A stretch of DNA of 60,098 nt from Thermoplasmatota archaeon (GCA_029762535.1 JARVGK010000019.1:1-60098); one strand, 5' to 3'; counted from the first letter of the stretch, positions 7,804-17,799 are shown. Notes: generated from the sequence alone by a model not told the origin. Made by a program: numbers and translations.

Positions 7804-9327
7804 ATGGTAAACGGATGGATAATACTATTGGTGGTGTCTGTGGGGCTGCTCGTCGCCTTCGGGTTCGTGCTGTTCCTTATCTATGCAAGCAGGTACAAGA
7901 GGGTCCCGCCCGACCAGGCGATGGTCATATACGGCAGCGGGTCCAAAAAGGGAGGGAAAGGATACACGGTGGTCTCCGGAGGCGGCAAGTTCATAATGCC
8001 GATATTCCAGGGATACGACTTCCTTCCCCTGGACGTGAGGACGCTCGAGATCGCCGTCACGGACATCGTCACCGATGTCAAGACGTCCGGTGCCAAGATG
8101 AACATCAAGGCCGTAGCACAGGTGAAGATCGCCTCAGATGAGGCATCTCTCTACACTGCCGCGGAGCAGCTGCTCCACAAGACGGACCCCGAGATCAACG
8201 AGATCGCCCAGAAGACGCTCGAAGGCCATGTCAGGGGTATATGCGCGACAATGACGATCGAGTCGATCAACTCGGACAGGGACGCGGTCGCCTCCCATGT
8301 TCAGTCCCAAGCCGCGAAGGACCTGCGCAACATGAGCATAGAGATCCGCTCCTTCGTCATCAAGGAGATAGAGGACCAGTATGGATACCTGGACGCCCTA
8401 GGGAGGAAGAGGACCGCCGAGGTCAAGAGGGACGCCAGGATCGGAGAGGCCATCGCCAACAAGGAGGCCACAATAAAGGAGGCAGAGTCCGCCAGGGAGG
8501 CGGAGAGGGCAAACGCCCAGGCGGAAGGGCAGGTGGCCCTCTTCCACAAGGAGAGGGACATCACCAAGCAGAACGCCGAGGCCGAGGTCGAGGTAGCCAA
8601 GGCCAACAGGTCGATATCCTTCGACCTGCAGGACAGAAAGCGGCGCCAGGAGCTCGTCAAGGAGGAGGTCCAGATAGAGATCGAGGAGCGCCAGAAGAAG
8701 ATCGAGCTGCAGGAGAGGGAGATCGTTCGAAAGCAGAAGGAGCAGGAGGCGATCCAGGTCGTTCCGGCGAGAGCTGCGGCAGAATCGAAGATCGCGGAGG
8801 CCGACGGTGAGAAAGGGCGCATAGAGAGGATCGCGGAGGCGGAAAAATCAAGGACGATCCGTGGTGCGGAGGCCAAGCAGTCCGAGCTCAAGCTCACCGC
8901 GGACGGAGAGCGTGAGAAGCTGCTGAAGCTCGCCGAAGGCCAGGCTGAGAAGATACGCAAGGAGGGTACCGCAGAGGCAGAGGTCATCAAGCTCAAGGGA
9001 GAGGCCGAGGCCGCGGCGATAAAGGCCAAGGGCCTTGCCGAGGCGGAGGCGATGGAGAAGAAGGCCATGGCCTGGAGGAAGTACGGCGATGCGGCGGTGA
9101 CCCAGATGATCGTGGACCAGCTCCCTGAGATCGTTCAGGCAGCGGCATCCTCGCTCGAGGGCGTCGACAAGGTGATAGTGATGGGAGAGCAGGGCCCGAG
9201 CGGTCTTGTGGGCAAGACGGTCGATATAGCGGCCCAGATGCCCACTCTCATAAAGTCGCTGACCGGCGTTGACGTGACCCAGCTGATAAGGAACGTCGTC
9301 CAGAAGCCCCCGGAAGAAGAGGGGTGA
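7804..9327 (+). CDS. Flotillin-like SPFH/Band 7 protein
   Basis: A 507-residue flotillin (YuaG/FloT type). It has one N-terminal membrane helix (residues 5-28), an SPFH domain (about 30-215, with RVPPDQAMVIYG and the conserved LRNMSIEIRSFVIKEIED), a long Ala/Glu/Lys-rich coiled coil (about 215-430) and a C-terminal segment with LPEIVQAAASSLEGVDKV. Family role: oligomeric membrane scaffold. A GAGGAGG ribosome site stands before the ATG at 7804. It follows the NfeD gene at 13 nt and probably belongs to a TPR-NfeD-flotillin operon. Well preserved full length. Confidence 0.92.
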   Translation: MVNGWIILLVVSVGLLVAFGFVLFLIYASRYKRVPPDQAMVIYGSGSKKGGKGYTVVSGGGKFIMPIFQGYDFLPLDVRTLEIAVTDIVTDVKTSGAKMNIKAVAQVKIASDEASLYTAAEQLLHKTDPEINEIAQKTLEGHVRGICATMTIESINSDRDAVASHVQSQAAKDLRNMSIEIRSFVIKEIEDQYGYLDALGRKRTAEVKRDARIGEAIANKEATIKEAESAREAERANAQAEGQVALFHKERDITKQNAEAEVEVAKANRSISFDLQDRKRRQELVKEEVQIEIEERQKKIELQEREIVRKQKEQEAIQVVPARAAAESKIAEADGEKGRIERIAEAEKSRTIRGAEAKQSELKLTADGEREKLLKLAEGQAEKIRKEGTAEAEVIKLKGEAEAAAIKAKGLAEAEAMEKKAMAWRKYGDAAVTQMIVDQLPEIVQAAASSLEGVDKVIVMGEQGPSGLVGKTVDIAAQMPTLIKSLTGVDVTQLIRNVVQKPPEEEG

Positions 9328-9338
9328 ACCATGAAAGC

Positions 9339-9359
9339 GGGGGGGGTCTTTCCCCCCTC
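9339..9359 (+). terminator. G6/C6 hairpin after flotillin gene
   Basis: Directly after the flotillin stop a GGGGGG run (9341-9346) pairs with CCCCCC (9352-9357) around a TCTTT loop. There is no T-tract after it, so it could be a partial terminator, an mRNA-stability element or a processing site between flotillin and the next gene. Confidence 0.4.
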
Positions 9360-9379
9360 GCACAACCGGGTGATTAGCG

Positions 9380-9979
9380 ATGAGCGGCGATCTCGATAGG
9401 GCCATGGCGGCAATGCTGATGGACATGGGCTCGGGTTCGATACTCGATCTCATCAGGGTTGCCAGGCTGGAGAGGGCCAGGATGATGGACGCCGGAGAGG
9501 TTCAGAAGGCACAGGACCTGACCATCCTCGTCAATGACAGCGTCCATCTTTACAGATGCGCCCTTGATCTCGAATCCGATCCGGAGGTCGTAAGGAGGAA
9601 CAGCATCGCCCGGTTATTGAACACCATCTCCCCGGTGCTGCTCTCGGTCCAGGACATCAAGTCCTTCAAGGAGCGCGGCCCCTTGGATGCGATCAGCACG
9701 GTGATCTCCACTCTCTCGGATTTCGCATCCGCGTCCCAGTACCTCGCCTCTTCGAAGCTGATAACGGAGGCCCATTACAGGGAGAACATGATGGAGGTGG
9801 AGGAGCGGCTCGCAGAGCACATCGAGGCCTCCGCAGAGGACGTGATGGAGAGACTTTCAGCCCTTTCCAAGCTGATGGACGACCTGCTTCTGGGAGATAT
9901 TCCCGTCGTTTCAAAGCCATTCGTTCCGCTCCTGATATGGACCCTGATCGTGGTGATGAGCTACTCCGGCTGCAGATGA
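9380..9979 (+). CDS. Helical hypothetical protein downstream of flotillin
   Basis: A 199-residue predicted all-alpha protein that I do not recognise. It starts MSGDLDRAMAAMLMDMGSG and contains amphipathic helices such as RVARLERARMMDAGEVQKAQDL and EVEERLAEHIEASAEDVMERLSALSKLMDDLL; the last 25 residues (PFVPLLIWTLIVVMSYSGC) are hydrophobic and could be a C-terminal tail anchor. It lies 52 nt behind flotillin across a hairpin, with GGTGAT before the ATG. Co-orientation suggests a link to the flotillin cluster, but this is inference. A tail anchor facing the flotillin scaffold would be consistent. Confidence 0.55.
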   Translation: MSGDLDRAMAAMLMDMGSGSILDLIRVARLERARMMDAGEVQKAQDLTILVNDSVHLYRCALDLESDPEVVRRNSIARLLNTISPVLLSVQDIKSFKERGPLDAISTVISTLSDFASASQYLASSKLITEAHYRENMMEVEERLAEHIEASAEDVMERLSALSKLMDDLLLGDIPVVSKPFVPLLIWTLIVVMSYSGCR

Positions 9980-10048
9980 CGCACCTTTCACAAACCTTAA
10001 TAACTGTTCATCATGATTCGCCCCAAGCGATGATATCCGGTGATATAG

Positions 10049-11500
10049 ATGGATGAATTACTCAAAGGGCTCGAGCCCTCTCTGGTATGGAAGCATTTCG
10101 ACGAACTGAGGAAGATCCCCCGCTGCTCCAAGAACGAAGGGGCGGCCATCGACTACGTCGTGTCCGTGGCCGAGAGGCTGGGGCTCAAGTGGAAGAAGGA
10201 CGTGGTCGGCAATCTGGTCGTGAGTAAGCCGGCCACCAAAGGCCATGAGGGAGCCCCCGGCGTGGTGCTACAGGGACATGTGGACATGGTATGCGAGAAG
10301 AACAAGGATACCAAATTCGATTTCGAAAAGGACGCGATCCAGCTAAGGAGGGAGGGAGAGTACCTCTACGCCCGGGGCACTACCCTTGGCGCGGACAACG
10401 GCATTGGCGTATGCGCGGCGCTGGCCGTACTCGAGGACGATAAATTGGTTCACAGCCCGCTGGAGGCATTGTTCACAATAGACGAGGAGACGGGTCTCAC
10501 CGGCGCCTTTCAGCTGGACGAACACATGCTCGAGGGCAGGCTGCTCATCAACCTGGATACGGAAGAGGAATACGCCCTCTACGTCGGATGCGCGGGAGGG
10601 GGCGATTCCAAGATAAGAATGCCCGTCCTTTGGACCACTCCGGAGAATGGCCTCGTTCCTCTTGAGGTACAGATCACAGGCCTGAAGGGAGGACACTCGG
10701 GTGTAGATATTCATCTCGAGAGGGGCAACGCGATAAAGCTCCTTGGAAGGATACTCTGGGAGGCGAGGCAGGAGATCGAGTTCGACATCGCCTCCATATC
10801 GGCAGGGGACAAACATAACGCGATCCCCCGGGAGATAGAGTCCGTCCTAATGGTCCACCCCGACAACACCTCAGAGCTGGACGAACTCTTGAAGGAACTC
10901 TTCGATGTGGTGAAGGCGGAGTACCGCTCTGTGGAGCCAGGCATGGACCTCGTGATCATGGAAGGACCGATGCCCGCACAGGTGATGACTGGAGAGGACA
11001 CCCTGCTCCTGCTGAACTATATTCAGGCCCTTCCCCATGGGATCCTCAGATGGAGCCCCGACATATCCGACCTGGTCGAGACCTCCGTGAACGTCGCCGT
11101 CATCAGGTCGGAGGAGGAGGTGTTCTTCCACCTATCGTCCAGATCCTCATCGGACACCCAGCTGGAATCCGTCAGGGAGAGGATAAGGGCGATCTCCATG
11201 CTCGTCGGAGCTGAGGTCGAGGAGGTCCCGGCATATCCAGGATGGCTCCCTGACCTGGGCTCTAGGACCCTCGCGGTCATGAAGGAATCCGCCATTGAGC
11301 TGTGGGGAAAGGAGCCTGAGATAAAAGCGATACACGCGGGATTGGAGACGGGAATAATTGGTAAGAAGTTCCCCGGGATGGACATGGTATCCATAGGCCC
11401 TCAGATAGAATATCCCCATTCCCCCGACGAGAGGGTGAAGATCGATTCGGTACGGGAGTTCTACGAACTGCTCGCTTTAGGGTTGAGGAAGCTGGCATGA
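10049..11500 (+). CDS. pepD: Aminoacyl-histidine dipeptidase (PepD, M20C)
   Basis: A 483-residue cytosolic metallodipeptidase of the M20C/PepD family, which cleaves Xaa-His and other dipeptides. Visible motifs: the N-terminal LEPSLVWKHFDELRKIPRCSKNE signature (split across the first helix), the metal-binding LQGHVDMVCEKN, the TTLGADNGIGV motif with bridging Asp, TIDEETGLTGA with the catalytic Glu, LINLDTEE, and HAGLETGIIG near the C-terminus. The central lid/dimerisation domain (GLKGGHSGVDIH) is present. Length is usual. It has its own promoter-like ACCTTAATAAC around 9994-10004 and no partner gene on the same strand closer than thymidylate kinase. Confidence 0.9.
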   Translation: MDELLKGLEPSLVWKHFDELRKIPRCSKNEGAAIDYVVSVAERLGLKWKKDVVGNLVVSKPATKGHEGAPGVVLQGHVDMVCEKNKDTKFDFEKDAIQLRREGEYLYARGTTLGADNGIGVCAALAVLEDDKLVHSPLEALFTIDEETGLTGAFQLDEHMLEGRLLINLDTEEEYALYVGCAGGGDSKIRMPVLWTTPENGLVPLEVQITGLKGGHSGVDIHLERGNAIKLLGRILWEARQEIEFDIASISAGDKHNAIPREIESVLMVHPDNTSELDELLKELFDVVKAEYRSVEPGMDLVIMEGPMPAQVMTGEDTLLLLNYIQALPHGILRWSPDISDLVETSVNVAVIRSEEEVFFHLSSRSSSDTQLESVRERIRAISMLVGAEVEEVPAYPGWLPDLGSRTLAVMKESAIELWGKEPEIKAIHAGLETGIIGKKFPGMDMVSIGPQIEYPHSPDERVKIDSVREFYELLALGLRKLA

Positions 11501-11562
11501 TGTCAGCATATAGGAATGTGTAGAGCAATGTTTTATAATGTGATATGGAATGAGGTCATTGA

Positions 11563-12177
11563 ATGACTCCCTTCGTCGTTGTTGAAGGTATAGACGGGAG
11601 CGGCAAAGGAACACAGGCGAACCTTCTTCTTGAGAGGCTCAAGGAGCTTGGCAGGGATGCTGTACTTACCAGGGAGCCCACCAACGGGGCCGTCGGCAAG
11701 CTCATACGCGAGCACATGCAGAACCCTTTTCTGGATGACAAGTCCCTGGCCCTGCTCTTCGCGGCCGATCGGATAGAACACATAGAGAAGGAGGTGATCC
11801 CCAACCTCGAGAAGGGGAGGGTCGTCATATCCGACAGGTACGTCTATTCTTCGATCGCCTATCAGGGTCAGACCCTGGACCCGGATTGGGTGGCCTCGAT
11901 AAACGACCATGCTCTGAGACCGGATGCCGTCGTCCTCATCGACATGGACCCCCAGGTGTCATTGAAAAGGGTCCAGGAACGGGACGAGAGCATGGAGTAC
12001 TTCGAGATGGATATGCGCTTCCAGGAGGGGGTCAGAAAGACGTTCCAGTCCCTTTCCAAGGGCCATCACCTGCCCGAGTCCCTCAAGACCGATTTCATCG
12101 TGGTTAGGGGGGAAGGGATAAGGAAAGAGGTATTCGAGAGGATATGGGATAAGCTCGAGAGGCACGTGATGGGATGA
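11563..12177 (+). CDS. tmk: Thymidylate kinase
   Basis: A 204-residue dTMP kinase that makes dTDP for DNA synthesis. The P-loop is GIDGSGKGTQ at residues 9-18, followed by the TREPT loop, the DRY motif in VVISDRYVYSSIAYQGQT, and the lid region QERDESMEY. Length fits the family. A TATA-like GTTTTATAATG at 11530-11540 sits about 25 nt before the start, so the transcript is short-leadered. Its end abuts the convergent tryptophanase gene by one base. Confidence 0.93.
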   Translation: MTPFVVVEGIDGSGKGTQANLLLERLKELGRDAVLTREPTNGAVGKLIREHMQNPFLDDKSLALLFAADRIEHIEKEVIPNLEKGRVVISDRYVYSSIAYQGQTLDPDWVASINDHALRPDAVVLIDMDPQVSLKRVQERDESMEYFEMDMRFQEGVRKTFQSLSKGHHLPESLKTDFIVVRGEGIRKEVFERIWDKLERHVMG

Positions 12178-13566
12178 TCATGGGGCCCATCTGAACCTGG
12201 CCGTGAAATGCCTGAGGACGGGCGGCTCATGGACCAGCTCGAAGCCCTTGATCTCATCTCTCATACTCCATACCTTTTTTACAGCCTCGACGACATAGTC
12301 CATGTGCCTGAACGTGTAAACCCTTCTAGGTATGGTCAGACGTACCAGCTCCAGCTTGGCGGGCCGGTTCTGTCCCGTCTTCGGATCCCTGCCGTTGAGG
12401 AGGGTTCCGATCTCGACCCCTCTGACCCCGGATCCAAGGTAGAGATGGGCGCAGAATGCCATGCCCGGGAACCTGTCCGGAGGTATATTTGGCAGGAACC
12501 TCTTCATGTCCAGATATACAGCATGGCCTCCTGGGGGCCACAGGACGGGCATCCCTGCCTCCTTCAATCTCTCGGCGAGGTACCTGACCTGTCCGATACG
12601 ATAGGCGAGGTATGATTCTTCGATCCCCTCGTACATTCCAACGGCCATTGCCTCCAGGTCCCTCCCCGCCAAACCCCCGTAGGTGACGAAACCCTCGAAG
12701 AGGATCCCGTAGTTCTTGATCTTGTCGTATATGTCCGGATCCCTCGTCGCCACGAATCCGCCAATGTTCACTATCGCGTCCTTCTTGGCGGACATCGTCA
12801 TGATGTCGAAGCAGTCCGCCTCCATCCTGGTGATATCTTTTATCGTGTGGCATTCCATTCTCTTCTCCCGCGTCTTGATAAAGTAGCAGTTCTCGGCATA
12901 CCTCGCCCCGTCCATGCATACGCGGATCCCGTAACTGTCCGAGAGCCTTTTTACGGCTCTCATGTTCTCCAAGGAGACCGGCTGCCCCCCTCCGGAGTTG
13001 CATGTCGCCGTGACCACTGTGAATGGGACCCTATCCTTGCCGAACTCCTTGTAGACCGCCTCCAGTTTCTTGAGGTCGAGATCCCCTTTGAAAGGATGGT
13101 CAATGTAAGGGTCCGCGGCCTCGTCTATGGTGCAGTCCACGGCCGTGGCGCCCTTGTGCTCTATATGGGCCTTGGTGGTATCGAAATGGGTGTTTCCCGG
13201 GATCACATCGCCGTCCTTTATGAGGGCCGTATGGAGGACGTTCTCAGCTCCTCGGCCCTGATGGCAGGGCAGAACATGTTCGAAGCCGAGGATATCCTTG
13301 ACAGCGTCCTTGAGGTGGTAGAAGTTCCTGGAACCGGCGTAGGTCTCGTCGCCCATCATGAGACCCGCCCACTGGCGATCGGACATGGCCCCGGTGCCGG
13401 AATCGGTCAGGAGATCGATGTATATGTCCTCGCCCTTTATGAGGAACACGTTCAATCCCGCCTCTTCAAGCCTCCTCTCCCTCAGCTCCCTGGAGGGGAT
13501 CCGTATCGGCTCCACCATCTTGATCCGGAATGGCTCAGCTTCCACTTCGATCTCATTAGAAGACAT
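12178..13566 (-). CDS. tnaA: Tryptophanase (tryptophan indole-lyase)
   Basis: A 462-residue PLP beta-eliminating lyase. The PLP lysine lies in MTMSAKKDAIVNIGG, with YGGLAGRDLEAMAVG and the long LVRLTIPRRVYTFRHMD segment typical of the tryptophanase/tyrosine phenol-lyase family. Three positions separate the two enzymes and favour tryptophanase: Asp in THFDTT (Thr in tyrosine phenol-lyase), VEIG where the phenol-lyase has its substrate Arg, and His in LRHFTAR (Phe in the phenol-lyase). Reaction: tryptophan to indole, pyruvate and ammonia. A TATA-like GCATTTAAGC stands about 25 nt upstream (13585-13596), so the mRNA is probably leaderless. It is not next to a tryptophan permease. Confidence 0.88.
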   Translation of the reverse strand: MSSNEIEVEAEPFRIKMVEPIRIPSRELRERRLEEAGLNVFLIKGEDIYIDLLTDSGTGAMSDRQWAGLMMGDETYAGSRNFYHLKDAVKDILGFEHVLPCHQGRGAENVLHTALIKDGDVIPGNTHFDTTKAHIEHKGATAVDCTIDEAADPYIDHPFKGDLDLKKLEAVYKEFGKDRVPFTVVTATCNSGGGQPVSLENMRAVKRLSDSYGIRVCMDGARYAENCYFIKTREKRMECHTIKDITRMEADCFDIMTMSAKKDAIVNIGGFVATRDPDIYDKIKNYGILFEGFVTYGGLAGRDLEAMAVGMYEGIEESYLAYRIGQVRYLAERLKEAGMPVLWPPGGHAVYLDMKRFLPNIPPDRFPGMAFCAHLYLGSGVRGVEIGTLLNGRDPKTGQNRPAKLELVRLTIPRRVYTFRHMDYVVEAVKKVWSMRDEIKGFELVHEPPVLRHFTARFRWAP

Positions 13567-13733
13567 GTTTAAGGTTAAGGCTCCATTGCTTAAATGCCTT
13601 ATCGGGAGGCGGGCTTTGAAGAATGGGTCATTTCCTAATTCGGCGACGCGGTGTATCTCGATGTGGCCTTAAAGACGATCGGCCCCGCTCTCATTTGTTC
13701 GATCCAGACAGCTCACATCGAAGAGGAACGACA
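13567..13733. other. Intergenic with tnaA promoter
   Basis: The first 30 nt carry the tnaA promoter on the minus strand. The rest, up to the aminotransferase stop, shows no gene or repeat. Confidence 0.4.
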
Positions 13734-14984
13734 TTACACGCCGTTGCCGATGCTGCGTTCTTCGTCAGGTGTCATTTCGAGCTCCTCCCTGATCACATCC
13801 GCGAGCCTCTTGACGCCCTCTCTGAGCTCCTCGTCCTTGCAGTAGGAGAAGTTCAGCCTCATCGAATTGTACTGGCTACCGTCCGGATAGAATGCGTCCC
13901 CCACCACGTATGCGACCTTCTTCTCGAGGGCCTTCTGAAGCATCAACCTCGTGTTCACGCTTCTTGGGAGCGTCACCCACAGGAACAGCCCTCCCGTCGG
14001 TGTCGTCCACTTGATCCCCGGCGGGAAATGCTCCTTGATGGCATTGAGCATGATGTCGCGCTTCCTTCCGTACATCTCCCGGATCTTGAGTATCTGCTGG
14101 TCAAGATATCCCTGGGACATGTACTCATAGGCCACGTACTGTCCGAACACGTTAGTGCATAGGTCCATGGCCTGCTTCGTGAGTATGAACTTGTTCAGTA
14201 TGTCCCTTGAGGCGATGGTCCACCCGAGCCTGAAGCCGGGAGCGAGGATCTTGGAGAACGTCCCCAGATAAATTACCCGTCCCTTTCTGTCCAGCGACTT
14301 GATCGTTGGGACCGGATCTCCTTCGAAGAGTAGCTCGCCGTACGGATCGTCCTCGACAATGAGCAGATCGTACTCGGATGCAACCTCCAGAAGAGCCTTC
14401 CGGTTATCCAGGGGCATTGTCTCTCCGGACGGGTTCTGGAAGGTGGGGACGACGTAGATGAACTTGGGATATACCCCCGTCTTTGTCATCCTGTTTATGT
14501 TCCTCCTCAGGGCATCGATGTCGAAGTTCTCATCGATCATCGGGATCGCCTCGCAGTTGGCCCCGAACGCGTGGAATGCCTGTATCGCCCCCAGATAGGT
14601 GGGTGCGGTGGAGATGTAGGTGTCTCCCGGGTCGATGAAGTTGAAGGCTATGAAGGAAAGTCCCTGCTGGGCACCGTTTATTACCAGGACATCGTGCATC
14701 TCGCAGTCTATGCCTTTCTTCTCCCTCATCCTCTTGGCGATCTCGCTTCTGAGTGCGGGGAGGCCCTCCGTGGTCCCGTACTGCAGTGCGCTCAGGGCAT
14801 GCTCCGTGAGCACCCTGTCAACGCACTGTCTGATGATCTCGACGGGAAAGGCATCCGGGTTGGGGAGGCCTCCGGCCATGGAGATGACCCCCGGTGCCTG
14901 TGTCAATTTCAGGATCTCCCTGATCTCCGAAGCCTTCATCCTCGTAGCCTTGCTTGAAAACAACCTCTCTAGATTGACCACCAT
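13734..14984 (-). CDS. PLP aminotransferase, class I/II (2-aminoadipate/aromatic type)
   Basis: A 416-residue fold-type I aminotransferase of the MocR-like/LysN/aromatic subgroup. Visible: ISMAGGLPNPDAFP at the N-terminus, LQYGTTEGLPALR, NGAQQGLSFIA, the PTFQNPSGETM motif with the Asn that holds PLP, VEDDPYGELLFEG with the pyridine-binding Asp, and YLGTFSKILAPGFRLGW with the PLP lysine. The likely substrates are 2-aminoadipate, aromatic or branched amino acids with 2-oxoglutarate; sequence alone does not decide. It lies 33 nt behind clpB on the same strand but has a TTTAATAAT box over the clpB stop (about 15010-15020), so it may have its own promoter. Confidence 0.85.
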   Translation of the reverse strand: MVVNLERLFSSKATRMKASEIREILKLTQAPGVISMAGGLPNPDAFPVEIIRQCVDRVLTEHALSALQYGTTEGLPALRSEIAKRMREKKGIDCEMHDVLVINGAQQGLSFIAFNFIDPGDTYISTAPTYLGAIQAFHAFGANCEAIPMIDENFDIDALRRNINRMTKTGVYPKFIYVVPTFQNPSGETMPLDNRKALLEVASEYDLLIVEDDPYGELLFEGDPVPTIKSLDRKGRVIYLGTFSKILAPGFRLGWTIASRDILNKFILTKQAMDLCTNVFGQYVAYEYMSQGYLDQQILKIREMYGRKRDIMLNAIKEHFPPGIKWTTPTGGLFLWVTLPRSVNTRLMLQKALEKKVAYVVGDAFYPDGSQYNSMRLNFSYCKDEELREGVKRLADVIREELEMTPDEERSIGNGV

Positions 14985-15017
14985 GGGGACACCGCATCCT
15001 CTAGGAGGCGTTCATTA

Positions 15018-17663
15018 TTAAATGTTAGGGTCGCCCTCTTCGATCGTCGGCGGTGCCTCTCCGATCCGGAAGGTCAGTTCATCCTTCAATACATCAACGG
15101 TCACGGAGGCCCCTTCGATCATCCCGCCGCTGACGAGCTCGTATGCGAGCCTGGATTCAATGTACTTCTGTATGGTCCTCTTCAGTGTCCTCGCACCGTA
15201 AACGGGATCGAACCCTCTTCGGGCTATGCTTCTCCTTGCCGCTTCCGTCAGGCGCACGGTTATCCTCCTCTCCGACAGCCTCCTGTTCAGATCGGCGATC
15301 TGGAGGTCCACTATGCGCTCTATCTGCTCGAAGAGCAGCGGCTTGAACATGATGAGGTCGTCAACTCTGTTGAGGAATTCAGGCCTGAAAGCGCTCTTCA
15401 ACGCATCCATGACCTGCTTCTCCACGTCCGGGCGGAGATCGCCCTTGTCATCGATCCCCTCTGAGATGAAGGCCGAGCCAAGGTTCGAGGTCATGATAAG
15501 GACGGTGTTCCTGAGATCGACGGTCCTGCCATGGCTGTCCGTCACGCGCCCGTCGTCCAGTATCTGCAGTAGTATATTGAAGACCTCCGGGTGCGCCTTC
15601 TCGATCTCGTCGAAGAGTATGACGGAGTAGGGCTTCCTTCTCACTGCCTCCGTCAACTGCCCTCCCTCCTCATAGCCTACGTATCCCGGAGGGGCCCCGA
15701 TCAACCTGGATGTGGAGAACCTCTCCATGTATTCGGACATGTCGATGCGTACCAGATTGTCCTCGGTATCGAACAGAGCTTCGGCGAGGGCCTTTGCGAG
15801 CTCGGTCTTGCCCACTCCAGTGGGCCCCAGGAATATGAAAGAGCCGATGGGCCTCCTGGGGTCCTTGATGCCCGCCCTGGCTCTCAGGATGGCCTGTGAA
15901 ACGAGTTCAACTGCCTTATCCTGGCCCACGACCCTTCTGTGTAGCGTCTCGTCAAGCTTAAGGAGTTTCTCCCTCTCTCCCTCGAGCAGTTTAGTGACCG
16001 GTATCCCCGTCCACTTCGATACGATATCGGAGATCTCCTCGGAGGTCACGACCTCCCGAAGCATGCCTCCATCACCCTGCTTCTTTCGAAGATCCTCCTC
16101 GAGCGTCCTGATCTCTTTTTCAAGTACAGGGATCCTTCCGTGCTTGAGCTCCGCGGCCTTGTTGAGATCGTATCCCATCTCGGCGTCCTCGTACTCTTTC
16201 TTCAGCGCCTCTAATTCCTTCCTTTTTCCGTTGAGCTTTGTTATCAAGGCCTTTTCCGAATCCCACCTTGCCGAAAGCTCGTCCGTCAGTGCCCTGAGCT
16301 CGGACGCCTCCTTTCTGAGGTCCTTGAGGCGGGCCTTGGATCCCCGGTCCTTTTCCTTTTTGAGGGCCGCCTCCTCGATCTCGAGCCTCGTCAGCCTCCT
16401 TACCAGGTTGTCCAGCTCCTCAGGCCTGGAATCGATCTCCGTCCTGAGCATCGCGCATGCCTCGTCGAGTAGGTCTATCGCCTTGTCAGGCAGATACCTG
16501 TCGGTGATGTATCGGTCCGAGAGCATCGCCGCGGATACCAGCGCGTTATCCAGAATGCTCACCCCGTGATGCACCTCGAACCTCTCCTTCAGACCGCGAA
16601 GAATGGATATGGTATCCTCCACCCCCGGCTCCTCAACTAGTATGGGCTGGAACCTTCTTTCTAATGCGGCGTCCTTTTCCAGATGCTTCCTGTACTCATC
16701 GATCGTGGTCGCACCAATACAGTGAAGCTCTCCCCTTGCGAGCATGGGTTTCAGCATGTTCCCGGCGTCCATGGATCCCTCGGCCTTGCCCGCGCCGACT
16801 ATGGTGTGCAGCTCGTCTATGAAAAGTAATATGCGCCCTTCGCTGTCCCTGATCTCCTTGAGGACGGCCTTGAGCCGCTCCTCGAACTCCCCCCTGAACT
16901 TCGCCCCGGCGATCAGCGAACCCATGTCGAGAGCGAAGATGGTCCGGTCCCTGAGCGTTTCGGGCACATCCCCCTTGACGATCCTCTGTGCCAATCCCTC
17001 GACTATGGCCGTCTTTCCGACCCCGGGATCCCCTATCAATACCGGATTGTTCTTGGTCTTCCTCGAGAGGATGCGGACCACTCTTCTTATCTCATCATCC
17101 CTGCCGATTATGGGGTCGCTCCTTCCCAACTGGGCATCCTTGACCATGTCCCTGCCGAAGCGCTCCAGGGCGTTGTACTGGGTCTCGGGATTCTCGCTCT
17201 CCACCCTCTTTCTGCCCCTGATATCCGCTAGGGCTTCCAGCGTCCTTTCCCGGGACAACCCCGCCTCCATGAGCATGGTCCCGGCCGCCGTCCTCTTGCC
17301 CTCGGAGATCAGGGCCAGAAGGACATGCTCCACGGAGACGAAGGAATCCTTCATACCCTTCGCCTCCTCCCTCGCCTCCGCCAGTAGCCGGATCAGTCTG
17401 TTCGATGCATGCACACTCTCCTCATCGAAACCGCTTCCAGTGACCCTGGGGACCCCCTCCAGGTGATGGGAGATCCTCCTGGTAAGGGAATTGACGTCCA
17501 CGTCCATCTTTTCAAGAAGGGTCGGTATCAAACCACCATCCTGGGATAGCATGGCCATGAGAAGATGCTCTCCGTCTATCTGGGGGTGGCTCTCCCTCAA
17601 CGCCATTATCTGCGCCTCCTGAAGCGCTTCCTGCGTCCTCTGTGTGAACTTGTTCATGTCCAT
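15018..17663 (-). CDS. clpB: ClpB disaggregase (HSP100)
   Basis: An 881-residue class I HSP100 ATPase that extracts polypeptides from aggregates. It has an N-domain (1-150), NBD1 with Walker A GDPGVGKT at 211-218 and Walker [10 protein letters not shown], a full coiled-coil middle domain rich in Lys/Glu (about 400-530), NBD2 with Walker A GPTGVGKT and Walker [17 protein letters not shown], and the C-terminal [11 protein letters not shown] sensor-2 region. All key residues are intact. ClpB is mainly bacterial and patchy in archaea, so lateral acquisition in this lineage is likely. No dnaK, dnaJ or grpE is adjacent. AT-rich sequence at 17695-17745 probably holds its promoter. Confidence 0.95.
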   Translation of the reverse strand: MDMNKFTQRTQEALQEAQIMALRESHPQIDGEHLLMAMLSQDGGLIPTLLEKMDVDVNSLTRRISHHLEGVPRVTGSGFDEESVHASNRLIRLLAEAREEAKGMKDSFVSVEHVLLALISEGKRTAAGTMLMEAGLSRERTLEALADIRGRKRVESENPETQYNALERFGRDMVKDAQLGRSDPIIGRDDEIRRVVRILSRKTKNNPVLIGDPGVGKTAIVEGLAQRIVKGDVPETLRDRTIFALDMGSLIAGAKFRGEFEERLKAVLKEIRDSEGRILLFIDELHTIVGAGKAEGSMDAGNMLKPMLARGELHCIGATTIDEYRKHLEKDAALERRFQPILVEEPGVEDTISILRGLKERFEVHHGVSILDNALVSAAMLSDRYITDRYLPDKAIDLLDEACAMLRTEIDSRPEELDNLVRRLTRLEIEEAALKKEKDRGSKARLKDLRKEASELRALTDELSARWDSEKALITKLNGKRKELEALKKEYEDAEMGYDLNKAAELKHGRIPVLEKEIRTLEEDLRKKQGDGGMLREVVTSEEISDIVSKWTGIPVTKLLEGEREKLLKLDETLHRRVVGQDKAVELVSQAILRARAGIKDPRRPIGSFIFLGPTGVGKTELAKALAEALFDTEDNLVRIDMSEYMERFSTSRLIGAPPGYVGYEEGGQLTEAVRRKPYSVILFDEIEKAHPEVFNILLQILDDGRVTDSHGRTVDLRNTVLIMTSNLGSAFISEGIDDKGDLRPDVEKQVMDALKSAFRPEFLNRVDDLIMFKPLLFEQIERIVDLQIADLNRRLSERRITVRLTEAARRSIARRGFDPVYGARTLKRTIQKYIESRLAYELVSGGMIEGASVTVDVLKDELTFRIGEAPPTIEEGDPNI

Positions 17664-17799
17664 GCCGACACCTACACCATCTGTTTACAACTTGATGTTG
17701 TATAGTAATAATGGGCAGTATTAATATTTTTCCGTTATATCCCTCCAGGGTAGAGGCAATTATTTAGCATCATATCCTCATACCGGATCGTCGGAAACA
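17664..17799. promoter_or_regulatory. Divergent AT-rich promoter region, clpB / helical protein
   Basis: Contains TTGTATAGTAATAATG and GTATTAATATTTTTCCG (about 17697-17735), giving TATA-like boxes on both strands. I see no clear heat-shock operator. Confidence 0.45.

Noticed and set aside
8301..9068. Long antisense frame (255 codons) opposite the flotillin gene
   Set aside because: It mirrors the Ala/Glu/Lys-rich coiled coil, giving a Ser/Ala/Leu-rich product with no family features. It is a shadow of the real gene.
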